From: Pandoraea bronchicola
Lineage (GTDB): Bacteria; Pseudomonadota; Gammaproteobacteria; Burkholderiales; Burkholderiaceae
NCBI RefSeq assembly: GCF_902459805.1
Contig: NZ_CABPST010000001.1
Location: 124,001-188,000 of the forward strand
Direction of reading: 5' to 3'
DNA: 64,000 nucleotides
The translations under genes were made by a program, and so were the position numbers. Below, one piece after another: positions 18,238 through 27,573 of this stretch; the stretch's first letter is position 1, and each line of letters starts with the position of its first letter. The notes under the pieces are model-generated. The model ran no database searches and was not told the origin of the DNA. It worked only from the letters and a program-made list of their open reading frames with translations.

Positions 18238-19313
18238 CCCACTTCGGTCGTGCTCGCCCGCCCGCCCATGTCGCCGGTGCGCGGGCCGCTCTTGATGACC
18301 TGAGTGATCGCCGCGAGGATCGTGTCGTGCGCTTCACGTGCGCGGCCTTCCCCGCCGCCGAGATGGTCGAGCATCATCGCCGCCGTCCAGATCATGCCGA
18401 TCGGGTTGGCGATGTTCTTGCCCGCGATGTCCGGCGCCGAGCCATGTACCGGCTCGAACAGCGAGGGGAACTTGCCCTCCGGATTCAGGTTGCCCGACGG
18501 CGCAATGCCGATGGTGCCCGTGCAGGCCGGCCCCAGATCCGACAGAATGTCACCGAACAGATTCGAAGCGACCACTACGTCGAAACGATCCGGGTGAAGC
18601 ACGAAGCGGGCGCACAGAATGTCGATGTGCTGCTTGTCCCAGGTGATGTCCGGATACATCGCCGCCGTCTCGGCGGCACGCTTGTCCCACCACGGCATCG
18701 AGATCGAGATGCCGTTGCTCTTGGTCGCCACCGTCACATGCTTGCGCTTGCGCTGCCGCGCGAGATCGAACGCGAACTTCAGCACGCGCTCCGTGCCATG
18801 ACGCGTGAATACCGACTCCTGCACGACGAATTCGCGCTCCGTGCCTTCGAACATCACGCCGCCGACCGACGAGTACTCGCCCTCGGTGTTCTCGCGCACG
18901 ATCATGAAGTCGATGTCGCCCGCCTGACGCCCCGCCAGCGGTGACGGTACCCCGTCGAACAAACGCGCCGGACGCAGGTTGATGTACTGGTCGAATTCGC
19001 GGCGGAACTTGAGCAGCGATCCCCACAGCGAGATGTGATCGGGCACCGTCTCGGGCCACCCCACCGCGCCGAACAGAATGGCGTCGACGCCGTCGAGCTG
19101 CTGCCTCCAGTCGTCCGGCATCATCTGACCGTGCTCGACGTAGTAGTCGCAGCTCGCCCATTCAATGTGCTGGTATTCGACAGGAATGCCGAAGCGCTTG
19201 CTGGCGGCGTCGAGCACGCGCAGGCCTTCGGGCATCACTTCTTTGCCGATACCGTCACCCGGAATCACGGCGATCTTGAACGGACGCTGGGGGCGTTGGG
19301 ACCTGTCGGTCAT
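18204..19313 (-). CDS. dmlA: D-malate / tartrate dehydrogenase (decarboxylating)
   Basis: A 369-residue member of the isocitrate/isopropylmalate dehydrogenase family, very close to E. coli DmlA and to TtuC tartrate dehydrogenases. It shares HISLWGSLLKFRREFDQY, RENTEGEYSS, ATKSNGI and LFGDILSDLGPACTGT. It oxidises D-malate to pyruvate and CO2 with NAD+ and Mn2+, and many homologues also accept L-tartrate. Start ATG at 19313 has AGGAG about 10 bases upstream. It diverges from a DmlR-like LysR gene. The 3' end overlaps the converging monooxygenase gene by 34 bases. Confidence 0.92.
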   Translation of the reverse strand: MTDRSQRPQRPFKIAVIPGDGIGKEVMPEGLRVLDAASKRFGIPVEYQHIEWASCDYYVEHGQMMPDDWRQQLDGVDAILFGAVGWPETVPDHISLWGSLLKFRREFDQYINLRPARLFDGVPSPLAGRQAGDIDFMIVRENTEGEYSSVGGVMFEGTEREFVVQESVFTRHGTERVLKFAFDLARQRKRKHVTVATKSNGISISMPWWDKRAAETAAMYPDITWDKQHIDILCARFVLHPDRFDVVVASNLFGDILSDLGPACTGTIGIAPSGNLNPEGKFPSLFEPVHGSAPDIAGKNIANPIGMIWTAAMMLDHLGGGEGRAREAHDTILAAITQVIKSGPRTGDMGGRASTTEVGQAIAAVVSAG

Positions 19314-19400
19314 GGTCTGTCTCTCCTGGTATTTGGACGATGGCGTTAGGTTATTCCATTCCAACACGGATAAAATCCCCTAATCGGTTAATCCACTATC

Positions 19401-19411
19401 CACGAATCGTG
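19401..19411. promoter_or_regulatory. Dyad CACGA-A-TCGTG at the LysR start
   Basis: A perfect 5-bp dyad overlaps the GTG start proposed for the divergent LysR gene. The 95-base dmlA/lysR divergent region also holds two TAATC-type repeats near 19381-19394. The arrangement fits an autoregulatory LysR site, which is inferred. Confidence 0.4.
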
Positions 19412-20329
19412 AATAAACCCCTACCCAGCAATCCGACGCTGGACGATCTTCGCGTGTTCTGTCAGGTTGCCCGCCGCGCCAGCTTCTCGGCGGCAGCCGA
19501 AGCGCTGGGGGTCTCGCCCGCGTATGTGAGCAAGCGCGTGGGCATGCTCGAAGCCGACCTCGGCACCCGCTTACTGCACCGGTCGACGCGGCGTGTGGCA
19601 ATTACCGACGCAGGCGAGCGAGTCTACGCCTGGGCAGAGAAGATTCTCGACGACGTCAATCATCTGATGGAGGACGTCTCGAGCACACGGCAGGTGCCGC
19701 GCGGCACATTGCGGGTGTCGAGCAGTTTTGGCTTCGGACGTCACGTCGTGGCGCCGGCGATGTCGCGGCTGCGCGCACTGCATCCGCAGCTCAATGTCCG
19801 ACTGGATCTGTTCGACCGGCTCGTCGACGTGGCCGCTGAGGGCTACGACCTGGATGTGCGTATCGGCGACGACATCGCGCCGCATCTGATCGCCCGCAAG
19901 CTCGCCGACAATCATCGCGTGCTGTGTGCGTCGCGCGCCTATCTCGACGCGCACGGCACGCCGCGTCAGTTGAGCGATCTGGCCGGGCATGCGTGCATTG
20001 TCATCAAGGAACGCGATCACCCGTTTGGCATGTGGCGGCTGCAACAGCGTGGCGAGGCGGTCTCGCTCAAGGTGACGGGACCGCTCTCCACCAACCACGG
20101 TGAAGTGGCAGTGCAATGGGCGCTCGACGGACAGGGAATCGTGTTGCGCTCGATGTGGGATGTCGGTGCGCTCATCGCGCAAGGGAGTCTGGTGCAGGTG
20201 CTGCCCGACGTCACGCAACCAGCCAATGTCTGGGCGGTGTATCCGTCTCGCGTGGCGTCGTCAGCCAAAGTGCGCGCCTGCGTGGAATTCCTCGCGGGGG
20301 AATTCCAGACGCAGACGCAGTCGGCGTGA
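19409..20329 (+). CDS. LysR-family regulator (DmlR-like)
   Basis: A 306-residue LysR regulator. The HTH (SFSAAAEALGVSPAYVSKRVGML) is followed by a CrgA-like effector domain ending WAVYPSR. I favour the GTG at 19409 (VNKPLPSNPTL) as start, because the in-frame ATG at 19340 lies within the divergent dmlA promoter. It is placed to activate dmlA in response to D-malate or tartrate, by analogy with E. coli DmlR. Confidence 0.87.
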   Translation: MNKPLPSNPTLDDLRVFCQVARRASFSAAAEALGVSPAYVSKRVGMLEADLGTRLLHRSTRRVAITDAGERVYAWAEKILDDVNHLMEDVSSTRQVPRGTLRVSSSFGFGRHVVAPAMSRLRALHPQLNVRLDLFDRLVDVAAEGYDLDVRIGDDIAPHLIARKLADNHRVLCASRAYLDAHGTPRQLSDLAGHACIVIKERDHPFGMWRLQQRGEAVSLKVTGPLSTNHGEVAVQWALDGQGIVLRSMWDVGALIAQGSLVQVLPDVTQPANVWAVYPSRVASSAKVRACVEFLAGEFQTQTQSA

Positions 20330-20336
20330 AGCGAAG

Positions 20337-22673
20337 TTACTGCAGCGTGAACGGCGCCTGTTCGACGTGCTGCGAATCGAGCCCGATCTGCACATTGAAC
20401 TCGCCCGGTTCCGCCACGTATTGCAGCTTCGCGTTGTAGAACTTCAGCAGGCTTTCGTCGATGGTGAAGTACACGGTGCGCGATTCGCCTGGTTTGAGGT
20501 TCACTTTCTCGAAACCCTTCAGTTCCTTCACGGGACGCACGATCGACGCTGCTACATCCTGCAAATAGAGCTGCACCACGGTCTCGCCTTCGCGCTTGCC
20601 GGTGTTGCGCACGGTCACGCTCGCATCGAGCTTGCCGCCACGCGCGAGGGTCTTGCCCGAGAGCGTCACCTTCGACACTTCGAACGAGGTATAGCTCAGA
20701 CCGTAGCCGAAGGCATACAACGGGCCGGCGTCCTCTTCGAAGTACTGCGACGTATAGTTGGCGGGCTTGCCCGGCGTGAACGGCCGGCCGATGCGCAACT
20801 GGTTGTAGTACGTCGGAATCTGGCCGATCGAGCGCGGGAACGAAATCGGCAGCCTGCCCGACGGGTTGAAATCGCCGAACAGCACATCCGCAATCGCGTG
20901 ACCGCCTTCGGTGCCCGCGTACCACGTCTCGAGCATGGCGTCTGCGTTGGCCTTCGGCCAGTTCAGATCGAGCGGACGGCCGTTCATCAGCACCACGACC
21001 AGCGGCTTGCCCGTAGCCTTGAGCGCCTGCAATAGCGCCAGTTGGCTGCCCGGCAGCGACAGGCTCGTACGGCTCGATGCCTCATGCGACATGCCGCGCG
21101 ATTCGCCGACCGCTACGACCAACGTGTCGGCGTTACGTGCGACCTGCACGGCTTCGTCGATCATCTGCTGCGGCGTGCGCTTGTCCTGCACGACTTCCGG
21201 ATTGTCCCAATCGAGGAAATTAAGATATTCGACCACGCGCGGATCGTCGGTAATGTTTGCACCGCGCGCATAGCTCACCTGCCCCTGCGTGCCGAGCGCA
21301 TCGCGTACGCCTTGTAGCAGCGTGACGGCTTGCGTTGCCTTGCCCGCGGCCGACCAGCTCCCCATCACGTCGATCTTCGCGTCTGCCAGCGGCCCGATCA
21401 CGGCCACCTTGCCAGCCTTGCGCAGCGGCAGCGTGTCGTGCCGATTCTCGAGCAGGACGAGGGACTTGCGAGCCGCGTCGCGCGCCGCGTCGCGGTGCAG
21501 ACGGCTTTCGGCATTCACGTCCTTCGGGTCCTGCGCGGCGTGACCGATGCGACGATACGGATCGGCAAACAACCCCATGTCGTATTTCGCGCCAAGCACT
21601 TCACGCACTGCGCTGTCGATGTCTCGCATGGGCACATCGCCCGACTTCACGAGATCGGGCAATTGCTTGAGATACTGCACGTCGGCCATGCTCATGTCGA
21701 CACCCGCCTCGATGGCCAGCTTCGCCGCCTCGCGGCCGTCCTTCGCCACGCCATGACGCATCAGTTCCTCGATCGCGCCGTGATCGCTCACGGTCACGCC
21801 CTTGAAACCCCATTCGTCACGCAACAGATCGCGCAGCAGCCACTTGTTCGACGTGGCCGGTGTGCCGTTGATCGAGTTCAGCGCGATCATCACGCCACCG
21901 GCCCCCGCGTCGATACCCGCGCGATATGGCGGCAGATAGTCCTGATACATGCGCATCGGGCTCATGTCGACGACGTTGTAATCGCGTCCGCCCTCGACCG
22001 CGCCATACAACGCAAAGTGCTTCACGAAGGCCATCAGACTGTCGGGGTTCGCGGGCGACGTCCCCTGAAACCCCTGCACGCTGGCACGCGCGCTCTGCGA
22101 AACGAGATAGGGGTCTTCGCCGAAGCCTTCCGACGTGCGCCCCCAGCGCGGATCGCGCGAGATGTCGACCATCGGTGCGAAGGTCGCGTCCAGCCCGTCG
22201 GCACTCGCCTCGATGGCAGCCACGCGGGCAGCTTGCTTGACCACCGACATATCCCAGCTCGACGCAAGCCCGAGGCTGATCGGGAACACGGTACGATGCC
22301 CGTGAACGATGTCATAAGCGAAGAAGATGGGGATCTTCAGGCGGCTGTGCTTGACGGCCGCGTCCTGCAACGGACGGTTGTCCTCGCGCGTGACCGAGTT
22401 GAACGTGCCACCCACGCGACCGGCGGCGATTTCCTTGATGAGCTTGGGCTGCGGCATGTCCGCACCAATGCTGATCAGACGCAACTGGCCGATCTTTTCG
22501 TCGAGCGTCATGCGCGCGATGAGATCGTCGATGAACGCCTGCTTGGCGGCAGGCGATGGCATGGCAACCGGCGCATTGCCCTGGCGGTCATGATTGAGGA
22601 CGGCAGGTGCGTCGGCAAAGGCCGGCGCGACGACAAGGCTGGCTGCGAGTGCCAGTGCGGAGAACATTCTCAT
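20337..22673 (-). CDS. bglX: Periplasmic beta-glucosidase, glycoside hydrolase family 3
   Basis: A 778-residue BglX-type enzyme with a Sec signal peptide (residues 1-20, ending AFA|DA). The GH3 N-terminal barrel holds the nucleophile region GVTVSDHGAIEEL, followed by the GH3 C-terminal domain and a fibronectin-III-like domain (ASVTVRNTGKREGETVVQLY). It hydrolyses terminal beta-glucosyl residues of oligosaccharides in the periplasm. Start is ATG 22673 or 22667; neither has a strong ribosome site. It diverges from opgG, whose product helps build osmoregulated periplasmic glucans. A role in glucan turnover is my inference. Confidence 0.93.
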   Translation of the reverse strand: MRMFSALALAASLVVAPAFADAPAVLNHDRQGNAPVAMPSPAAKQAFIDDLIARMTLDEKIGQLRLISIGADMPQPKLIKEIAAGRVGGTFNSVTREDNRPLQDAAVKHSRLKIPIFFAYDIVHGHRTVFPISLGLASSWDMSVVKQAARVAAIEASADGLDATFAPMVDISRDPRWGRTSEGFGEDPYLVSQSARASVQGFQGTSPANPDSLMAFVKHFALYGAVEGGRDYNVVDMSPMRMYQDYLPPYRAGIDAGAGGVMIALNSINGTPATSNKWLLRDLLRDEWGFKGVTVSDHGAIEELMRHGVAKDGREAAKLAIEAGVDMSMADVQYLKQLPDLVKSGDVPMRDIDSAVREVLGAKYDMGLFADPYRRIGHAAQDPKDVNAESRLHRDAARDAARKSLVLLENRHDTLPLRKAGKVAVIGPLADAKIDVMGSWSAAGKATQAVTLLQGVRDALGTQGQVSYARGANITDDPRVVEYLNFLDWDNPEVVQDKRTPQQMIDEAVQVARNADTLVVAVGESRGMSHEASSRTSLSLPGSQLALLQALKATGKPLVVVLMNGRPLDLNWPKANADAMLETWYAGTEGGHAIADVLFGDFNPSGRLPISFPRSIGQIPTYYNQLRIGRPFTPGKPANYTSQYFEEDAGPLYAFGYGLSYTSFEVSKVTLSGKTLARGGKLDASVTVRNTGKREGETVVQLYLQDVAASIVRPVKELKGFEKVNLKPGESRTVYFTIDESLLKFYNAKLQYVAEPGEFNVQIGLDSQHVEQAPFTLQ

Positions 22674-22991
22674 CTAATAGCGATCCAATGTGGCGCGACG
22701 GCCCAATGCCGGTGGGCTTGCATCCGGCAGCGCCCCGTCGTATCAACTGACGTTACCCAGTCCGGAGAAACGGTTCGGGTGCGGTTCGGGTGCGGTCCGG
22801 GTGCGGTCCGGGTGCGGTCCGGGTGCATTCCGTGTGCATAACTGCGAAGTGCGATACTTTGCCACAATTGGTAATCTTCCAAGCGGTTTCGCCCCGTTAT
22901 TCGTGCAGATCCCTGCGCCATGGGACGATCACGAGACACGCATGGAACGCGTATGAGATTTGAAACGTCCCCCCCACTTCTGGAGAGATTC
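22674..22991. other. bglX/opgG divergent region
   Basis: These 318 bases separate the divergent bglX and opgG starts and should hold both promoters. The striking element is an 11-bp repeat array at 22773-22838, listed separately. AT-richer DNA (GATACTTTGCCACAATTGG) follows at about 22850-22870 and may be the opgG promoter. No gene is seen. Confidence 0.5.
22773..22838. repeat. 11-bp tandem repeat array, six copies
   Basis: Six consecutive 11-base units occur: GTTCGGGTGCG twice, GTCCGGGTGCG twice, GTCCGGGTGCA, and a diverged TTCCGTGTGCA. The period is close to one DNA helical turn, so any bound protein would face the same side. It sits between divergent bglX and opgG, about 100 bases before bglX. 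Confidence 0.9.
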
Positions 22992-24587
22992 GTGGTCTTG
23001 TTTTCCCCCGCCATGTCCTGGCATCGGCGCGTTCGCTCGATCTTGCCTGCACTCGTGGCAGGTGTCGCCCTGTTGGGTGCAGCGTATGCCCATGCCTTCT
23101 CCCTCGACGACGTCACCGCGCGCGCGAAGTCGCTTGCCGACAAGCCGTACACGGCCCCCGTGAGCAATCTCACGCCGGCCTTTGCGAACATGCAGTTCGG
23201 CGACTACATCAAGATCCAGCCGCGACGCGACGCGTTCGAATGGAACGATCAGGCCACGCCGTTCCGTCTGGGTTTCTATCATCAGGGCATGCAGTTCAGC
23301 ACGCCGGTGAAGATCAACGAGATCGTCGGCAGCGGCAGCAATGCGAAGATCGACGAGATCCAGTACGACACCCGCCGCTTCGACTTCGGCGACCTTAAGC
23401 TCGATCGCAGCGCCACGCATAACCTCGGCTACGCAGGCTTTCGCGTGCTTTACCCGATCAACGAACCGGGCAAGCTCGACGAAATCATGAGCGTGCTGGG
23501 CGCGAGCTACTTCCGCGTGATCGGCAAGGGGCAGATCTACGGTCTGTCGGCGCGCGGCCTTGCGATCGATACGGGCCTGCCGATTGCCGAGGAATTTCCG
23601 GCCTTCCGGGAGTTCTGGATCGAACGGCCGAACCCGGGCGACAAGCATCTCGTCTTCTACGCGCTGCTCGACTCGAAGCGCGCCACCGGCGCCTATCGCT
23701 TCGATCTGACCCCGGGCGACGACTCGCTGCTGAAGGTGCAGGCGCGCGTATTCATGCGCGGGCCGGTGACCAAGCTCGGTATCGCGCCGCTCACGAGCAT
23801 GTTCCTGTTCGGGCCGAATCAGCAGCGCGATCCGTACAACTTCCGTCCGGCATTGCACGACTCGAACGGTCTGGCCATTCACGCTGGCAATGGCGAATGG
23901 ATCTGGCGGCCGCTGAACAATCCGCGCAATCTCGCCATCAGCCAGTTTCAGGTGACGAATCCGCGCGGCTTCGGTCTGCTCCAGCGCGGTCGGGATTTCG
24001 CGCAGTACGAAGATCTGAAGGATCGCTACGATCTGCGCCCGAGCGCCTGGGTCGAGCCGCAGGGCGACTGGGGCAAGGGTCATATCGAACTGGTGGAGAT
24101 TCCGTCACCGGACGAAACCAACGACAACATCGGCGCGTTCTGGACGCCTGACCAGTTGCCGCCCAAGGGGCAGCCCTTGCAGGCCGATTACACGATCCGC
24201 TGGACGATGAACGAGCGCGGCATCATCGATCGCAATCTCGCTTGGGTAAAGCAGACACTTCGCAGCGCAGGCGAGATCACGCAGGCCAACCTCATTCGTC
24301 ACTTCGACGGCAGCACCGGCCTCATTGTGGACTTCGACGGCGGCCCGCTGGCCTCGCTGCCCGCCGCCTCGGTCACGCCGCAGGTCAGCGTGAGCGATAA
24401 CGCCACCCTCATCGAGCAGACGCTGCAACCGAATCCGGTCACGCGTGGCATGCGCCTGAATCTGCGCGTGATGGTCAAGGACCCGGCCAAGGTCGTGGAA
24501 CTGCGCGCCGCCCTCGTCTCCGGCGGCAAGGCCGTGAGCGAGACCTGGAGCTATCAGCTCCCGCCGTTCTCGGTTGCCAAGCAATAA
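22992..24587 (+). CDS. opgG: Glucan biosynthesis protein OpgG/MdoG family
   Basis: A 531-residue periplasmic protein of the MdoG family, needed for linear backbone branching of osmoregulated periplasmic glucans made by OpgH. After a signal sequence ([20 protein letters not shown], cleaved near AYAHA|FS) come [23 protein letters not shown]-type segments and [19 protein letters not shown] at 22992 has GGAGAG five bases upstream and is my start; ATGs at 22953 and 23013 are alternatives. The RR before the hydrophobic core leaves an OpgD-like Tat route possible. opgH is not in the window. Confidence 0.88.
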   Translation: MVLFSPAMSWHRRVRSILPALVAGVALLGAAYAHAFSLDDVTARAKSLADKPYTAPVSNLTPAFANMQFGDYIKIQPRRDAFEWNDQATPFRLGFYHQGMQFSTPVKINEIVGSGSNAKIDEIQYDTRRFDFGDLKLDRSATHNLGYAGFRVLYPINEPGKLDEIMSVLGASYFRVIGKGQIYGLSARGLAIDTGLPIAEEFPAFREFWIERPNPGDKHLVFYALLDSKRATGAYRFDLTPGDDSLLKVQARVFMRGPVTKLGIAPLTSMFLFGPNQQRDPYNFRPALHDSNGLAIHAGNGEWIWRPLNNPRNLAISQFQVTNPRGFGLLQRGRDFAQYEDLKDRYDLRPSAWVEPQGDWGKGHIELVEIPSPDETNDNIGAFWTPDQLPPKGQPLQADYTIRWTMNERGIIDRNLAWVKQTLRSAGEITQANLIRHFDGSTGLIVDFDGGPLASLPAASVTPQVSVSDNATLIEQTLQPNPVTRGMRLNLRVMVKDPAKVVELRAALVSGGKAVSETWSYQLPPFSVAKQ

Positions 24588-24941
24588 GTTGCATTCCGCC
24601 TCTGCGTGCGACGGCGTCTTGCCGCCGCACGCCCCCCCGCCTCCGCACGACGTTCTAATTGCCATCCGCCGCAATTAAACAGGCACTTACGTGCCTCGTT
24701 TTCTCATGTAAAACCCTAAACCAGGCAAATTGCCCTTGCAGTCGGCGCTCAATTCGCGTTTACTGCATGCACAATATTGCATAAAAACCACCCTTTGAGG
24801 TTCATAGAGGTGGTTTGCTTCATTGGTCATGGCCGCCGGCCATGCCAATGCGGCTCGGCCTGGTGCCGCTTGTGTCGGTCAAGACATCCCCAAGACTCTC
24901 CGCGTTTCGACGGAGGGCGGATTCGTTATGGAGACACCCGC
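24588..24941. other. Intergenic region with hairpin and dyad
   Basis: This 354-base gap between opgG and the aromatic-acid transporter has no convincing gene. A strong hairpin at 24604-24632 (GCGTGCG-A-CGGC / GCCG-C-CGCACGC) may end opgG transcription, though no T-run follows. A dyad AAACCACC (24785-24792) / GGTGGTTT (24809-24816) sits about 125 bases before the transporter and may be a regulator site or leader hairpin. AT-rich promoter-like DNA lies at 24700-24785. Confidence 0.5.
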
Positions 24942-26321
24942 ATGCGACACATCGACGTACATCATCTGGCCGACGAAGCGCGCTTCAACGGCTACCACGG
25001 CCGCATTCTGCTCTGGTGCGCGCTCATCATCATCTTCGACGGCTACGACCTCGCGGTCGCGGGCATTGCGCTGCCGTCGATCATGAAAGCGATGAACGTC
25101 GATGCCACCAGCGCGGGCTTCATGGTCAGCGCTGCGCTCTTCGGCATGATGTTCGGCGCGATCGTGATGGGCATGGTGGCCGACAACATTGGCCGCCGCA
25201 AAGCCATCGCCATTTGCGTGCTGATGTTCTCGCTCTTCACTGCTGCCGCGGGCTTCACGCACGAACCGATCAGCTTCTCCGTCACGCGCTTTCTCGCGGG
25301 CGTCGGGATCGGCGGCGTGATGCCGATCGTCGTGGCGCAGATGACAGAGTACTCACCGCGCAGACTTCGCGGCACGCTCGTGACGCTCATGTTCTCGGGC
25401 TATTCGGTCGGAGGCATGCTCGCCGCATTGCTCGGCAAAGGATTGATTGAATCGTACGGATGGCAGTCGGTCTTTCTCGCGGCCGGTCTGCCCGCCCTGC
25501 TCGTCCCCTTCGCGATGAAGGCACTGCCGGAGTCGATGCCGTTCCTCATCCGCACCGGCCGCCTCGACGCCCTCAAGCGAGTGCTCGCCCGCCTCGCACC
25601 GGATTACGCCGCACAACCGGGCGATCAGTTTGCGCTGCCCGCGACCGATCGCAAACAGGCCGCGCCGCTCTCGCGTCTGTTTCAGGATGGCCGCGGGTTC
25701 AGCACCGTCATGCTGTGGGTGGCGTTCTTCATGTGCCTGTTCATGGTGTACGCGCTCAGTTCGTGGCTCACGAAACTCATGGCCAGTGCCGGCTACAGCC
25801 TCGGCTCGGCCCTCACGTTCGTGCTGGTGCTGAACTTCGGTGCGATGCTCGGCGCCATCGGCGGCGGCTGGCTCGCGGATCGCTTCAACATCAAGTACGT
25901 GCTCGTCGGCATGTATGCCCTTGCTGCCGTGTCGATCACATTGCTCGGCGTGAAAGTGCCAACGCCGGTGCTTTTCGTGCTCGTGGGATTGGCGGGCGCA
26001 TCGACCATCGGCACGCAGATCGTCACCTATGCCTATGCGGGACAGTTCTACCCGATGGCCGCACGCGGCACAGGCATCGGCTGGGCGTCCGGGGTGGGAC
26101 GCAGCGGGGCCATTCTCGCGCCCATCGTGATCGGCGTGCTGGTAAGCATGTCGCTGCCGTTGCAGCAAAACTTTATGGCGATCGCGATTCCCGCCCTCAT
26201 CGCTGTCGTCGCTGTGTTGCTCATCGACCACAAGAAATCGGCGTCGGTGCAGCAGCAAGCCGCACTGCAATCGCGCAGCAACGCGGCCGGACTCGCGAAC
26301 GGCGCGGGAGAACCGGCGTAA
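24942..26321 (+). CDS. MFS transporter, aromatic acid:H+ symporter (AAHS) family
   Basis: A 459-residue, 12-helix major facilitator of the PcaK/BenK type. The first helix carries IFDGYDLAVAG, matching the conserved D-G-Y-D motif of AAHS proteins, and MADNIGRRKAI-like loop 2-3 residues follow. The family imports benzoate, 4-hydroxybenzoate, protocatechuate and similar aromatics by proton symport. Start ATG at 24942 has GGAGA seven bases upstream. Aromatic catabolism genes elsewhere in the window (pcaIJF, hydroxylase cluster) make an aromatic substrate reasonable; the exact one is unknown. Confidence 0.9.
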   Translation: MRHIDVHHLADEARFNGYHGRILLWCALIIIFDGYDLAVAGIALPSIMKAMNVDATSAGFMVSAALFGMMFGAIVMGMVADNIGRRKAIAICVLMFSLFTAAAGFTHEPISFSVTRFLAGVGIGGVMPIVVAQMTEYSPRRLRGTLVTLMFSGYSVGGMLAALLGKGLIESYGWQSVFLAAGLPALLVPFAMKALPESMPFLIRTGRLDALKRVLARLAPDYAAQPGDQFALPATDRKQAAPLSRLFQDGRGFSTVMLWVAFFMCLFMVYALSSWLTKLMASAGYSLGSALTFVLVLNFGAMLGAIGGGWLADRFNIKYVLVGMYALAAVSITLLGVKVPTPVLFVLVGLAGASTIGTQIVTYAYAGQFYPMAARGTGIGWASGVGRSGAILAPIVIGVLVSMSLPLQQNFMAIAIPALIAVVAVLLIDHKKSASVQQQAALQSRSNAAGLANGAGEPA

Positions 26322-26366
26322 TCTCGCGCGTCAAGGCGCGCTCGGGTGTCAAAGTCTGACGTCATG

Positions 26367-26396
26367 GCACGGCGGCGCAGTCAGCCGCCGCCGTGC
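26367..26396 (+). terminator. Hairpin after the AAHS transporter
   Basis: Arms GCACGGCGGCG (26367-26377) and CGCCGCCGTGC (26386-26396) form a perfect 11-bp stem with an 8-base loop, 45 bases after the transporter stop. Only a short GAAAATT follows, so termination efficiency is uncertain. Confidence 0.5.
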
Positions 26397-26578
26397 GAAA
26401 ATTCGCGCCGCGGCGGTCATGGGAATGACAGCGGCTTTCGGTGACGCGACGCGCCGGTGCAGGGGCACACCATGATTTGCCCGGCGCATACGCGACACAT
26501 GAAAAATCATTCAACCCGAGCGCCTCAGGCGCCGATATCCAGATATCCGTCCCAACGGACGATCTGGGGAAGATCAAC

Positions 26579-27004
26579 ATGCCGCGTCTTGCTTTGCTGA
26601 GTGCTTTCGCACTGGCCGTCGCCCACGCTTCGGCCTTCGCCGCCCCCCTCGCCGACGCTTCGGTCGTCCAGCTTTCCACCCGGCAAACCGTCACCGGTGA
26701 CGCCGTGTTTGGCGGCGCCCCGACCGCCACGCTCGGCGCCGATGCGCTGCGCAACGCGCACGGCAGTTTCGGCGTGAATGTTGCTGCCGGTGCGCTTAAC
26801 GTGCAATCAAACCAGCTCGTGCTGGCAAGCGCCTCGCACGTCTCTGTCGATACCCGTCAGACGATCCGCAACGCGGCCAGCGTCACCGGCGCGATGAACG
26901 CGTCGCTCGGCGATCGCGCCCTGATGGGGGCGTCGGGCAATATCGGTGTGAATGTGGCGGCAGGCGTCGCCAACGCACAGGCCAACGCGCTGGCGATTCA
27001 CTGA
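26579..27004 (+). CDS. Small secreted protein with duplicated GVNVAAG motif
   Basis: A 141-residue protein of unknown function. It has a Sec signal peptide (LALLSAFALAVAHASAFAA, cleaved near A-FAA|PLA). The mature part is an internal duplication: both halves contain TRQT, an alanine-rich stretch, then G(S/N)(F/I)GVNVAAG, N-Q-N and a terminal hydrophobic residue. The SFGVNVAAG and NIGVNVAAG copies lie near residues 62-70 and 112-120. Similar GVNVAAG repeats occur in secreted, fibre- or amyloid-like bacterial proteins as I recall, so a surface role is possible. Start ATG at 26579 has GGGGAAG upstream. It is monocistronic and converges on marR. Confidence 0.75.
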   Translation: MPRLALLSAFALAVAHASAFAAPLADASVVQLSTRQTVTGDAVFGGAPTATLGADALRNAHGSFGVNVAAGALNVQSNQLVLASASHVSVDTRQTIRNAASVTGAMNASLGDRALMGASGNIGVNVAAGVANAQANALAIH

Positions 27005-27033
27005 CGGCCCGGTAACGCCGCCGCCCGGCCGGA

Positions 27034-27531
27034 TTACGTCTCGGCCGGGAACCGGTTCTGCAGATTGCCCAGCCAGCGTGCAACGACGTTCAGCTCCGCT
27101 TCGGTGAAGTCGTCGTGCAGCAGCGCGTTGAGGTCCGCGAGGATGTCGCGGGCACGGGCAATCGCCTTGTGCCCGGCTGCGGTGATACGCAATCGCGTGG
27201 CACGCCCGTCGTCGGCGTCGGCAAGGCGCGAGAGCAGACCAGCGGCGACCATGCGGTTCGCCAGCCCCGTCATCGACGACGGTGAGAGTTGCAACGCCGC
27301 GCCGACTTCGCCCACGAGCGCATCTTCGTGGTGCAACAGATAGAAGAGCACGCCGGCCTGCGCCGCACTCACGCTTGCACTGTCCCCGGCGCGGGCATCG
27401 ATCCATCGCTGGACACGTCGCTGACCGACGTTGAGCAGGAAGTACAGCCTTCGGTCGGCAGCCGTCCCTTTCCCCGGCTTCCTGGCGGTGACGGCGGTTT
27501 GCGCAGCGGCGGGCGATTGGCGTTTTGGCAT
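27034..27531 (-). CDS. MarR-family transcriptional regulator
   Basis: A 165-residue winged-helix regulator. The core HTH (LQLSPSSMTGLANRMVAAGLLSR) and wing (DADDGRATRLRITAAG) match MarR. The basic N-terminal tail of about 25 residues is longer than usual, so the true start could be internal. It lies 42 bases downstream of the alpha/beta hydrolase gene on the same strand, so the two probably form an operon. It may control that operon through the large inverted repeat upstream of the hydrolase. Confidence 0.9.
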   Translation of the reverse strand: MPKRQSPAAAQTAVTARKPGKGTAADRRLYFLLNVGQRRVQRWIDARAGDSASVSAAQAGVLFYLLHHEDALVGEVGAALQLSPSSMTGLANRMVAAGLLSRLADADDGRATRLRITAAGHKAIARARDILADLNALLHDDFTEAELNVVARWLGNLQNRFPAET

Positions 27532-27573
27532 TCGGTCGGGTCGATTTGTAGTTTTGTTGGTGTTGGGTCGGTG

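Noticed and set aside
22674-22772. A riboswitch upstream of bglX
   Set aside because: No recognisable conserved core could be found by eye.
22773-22838. CRISPR array
   Set aside because: Units are 11 bp and contiguous with no spacers; no cas gene is present.
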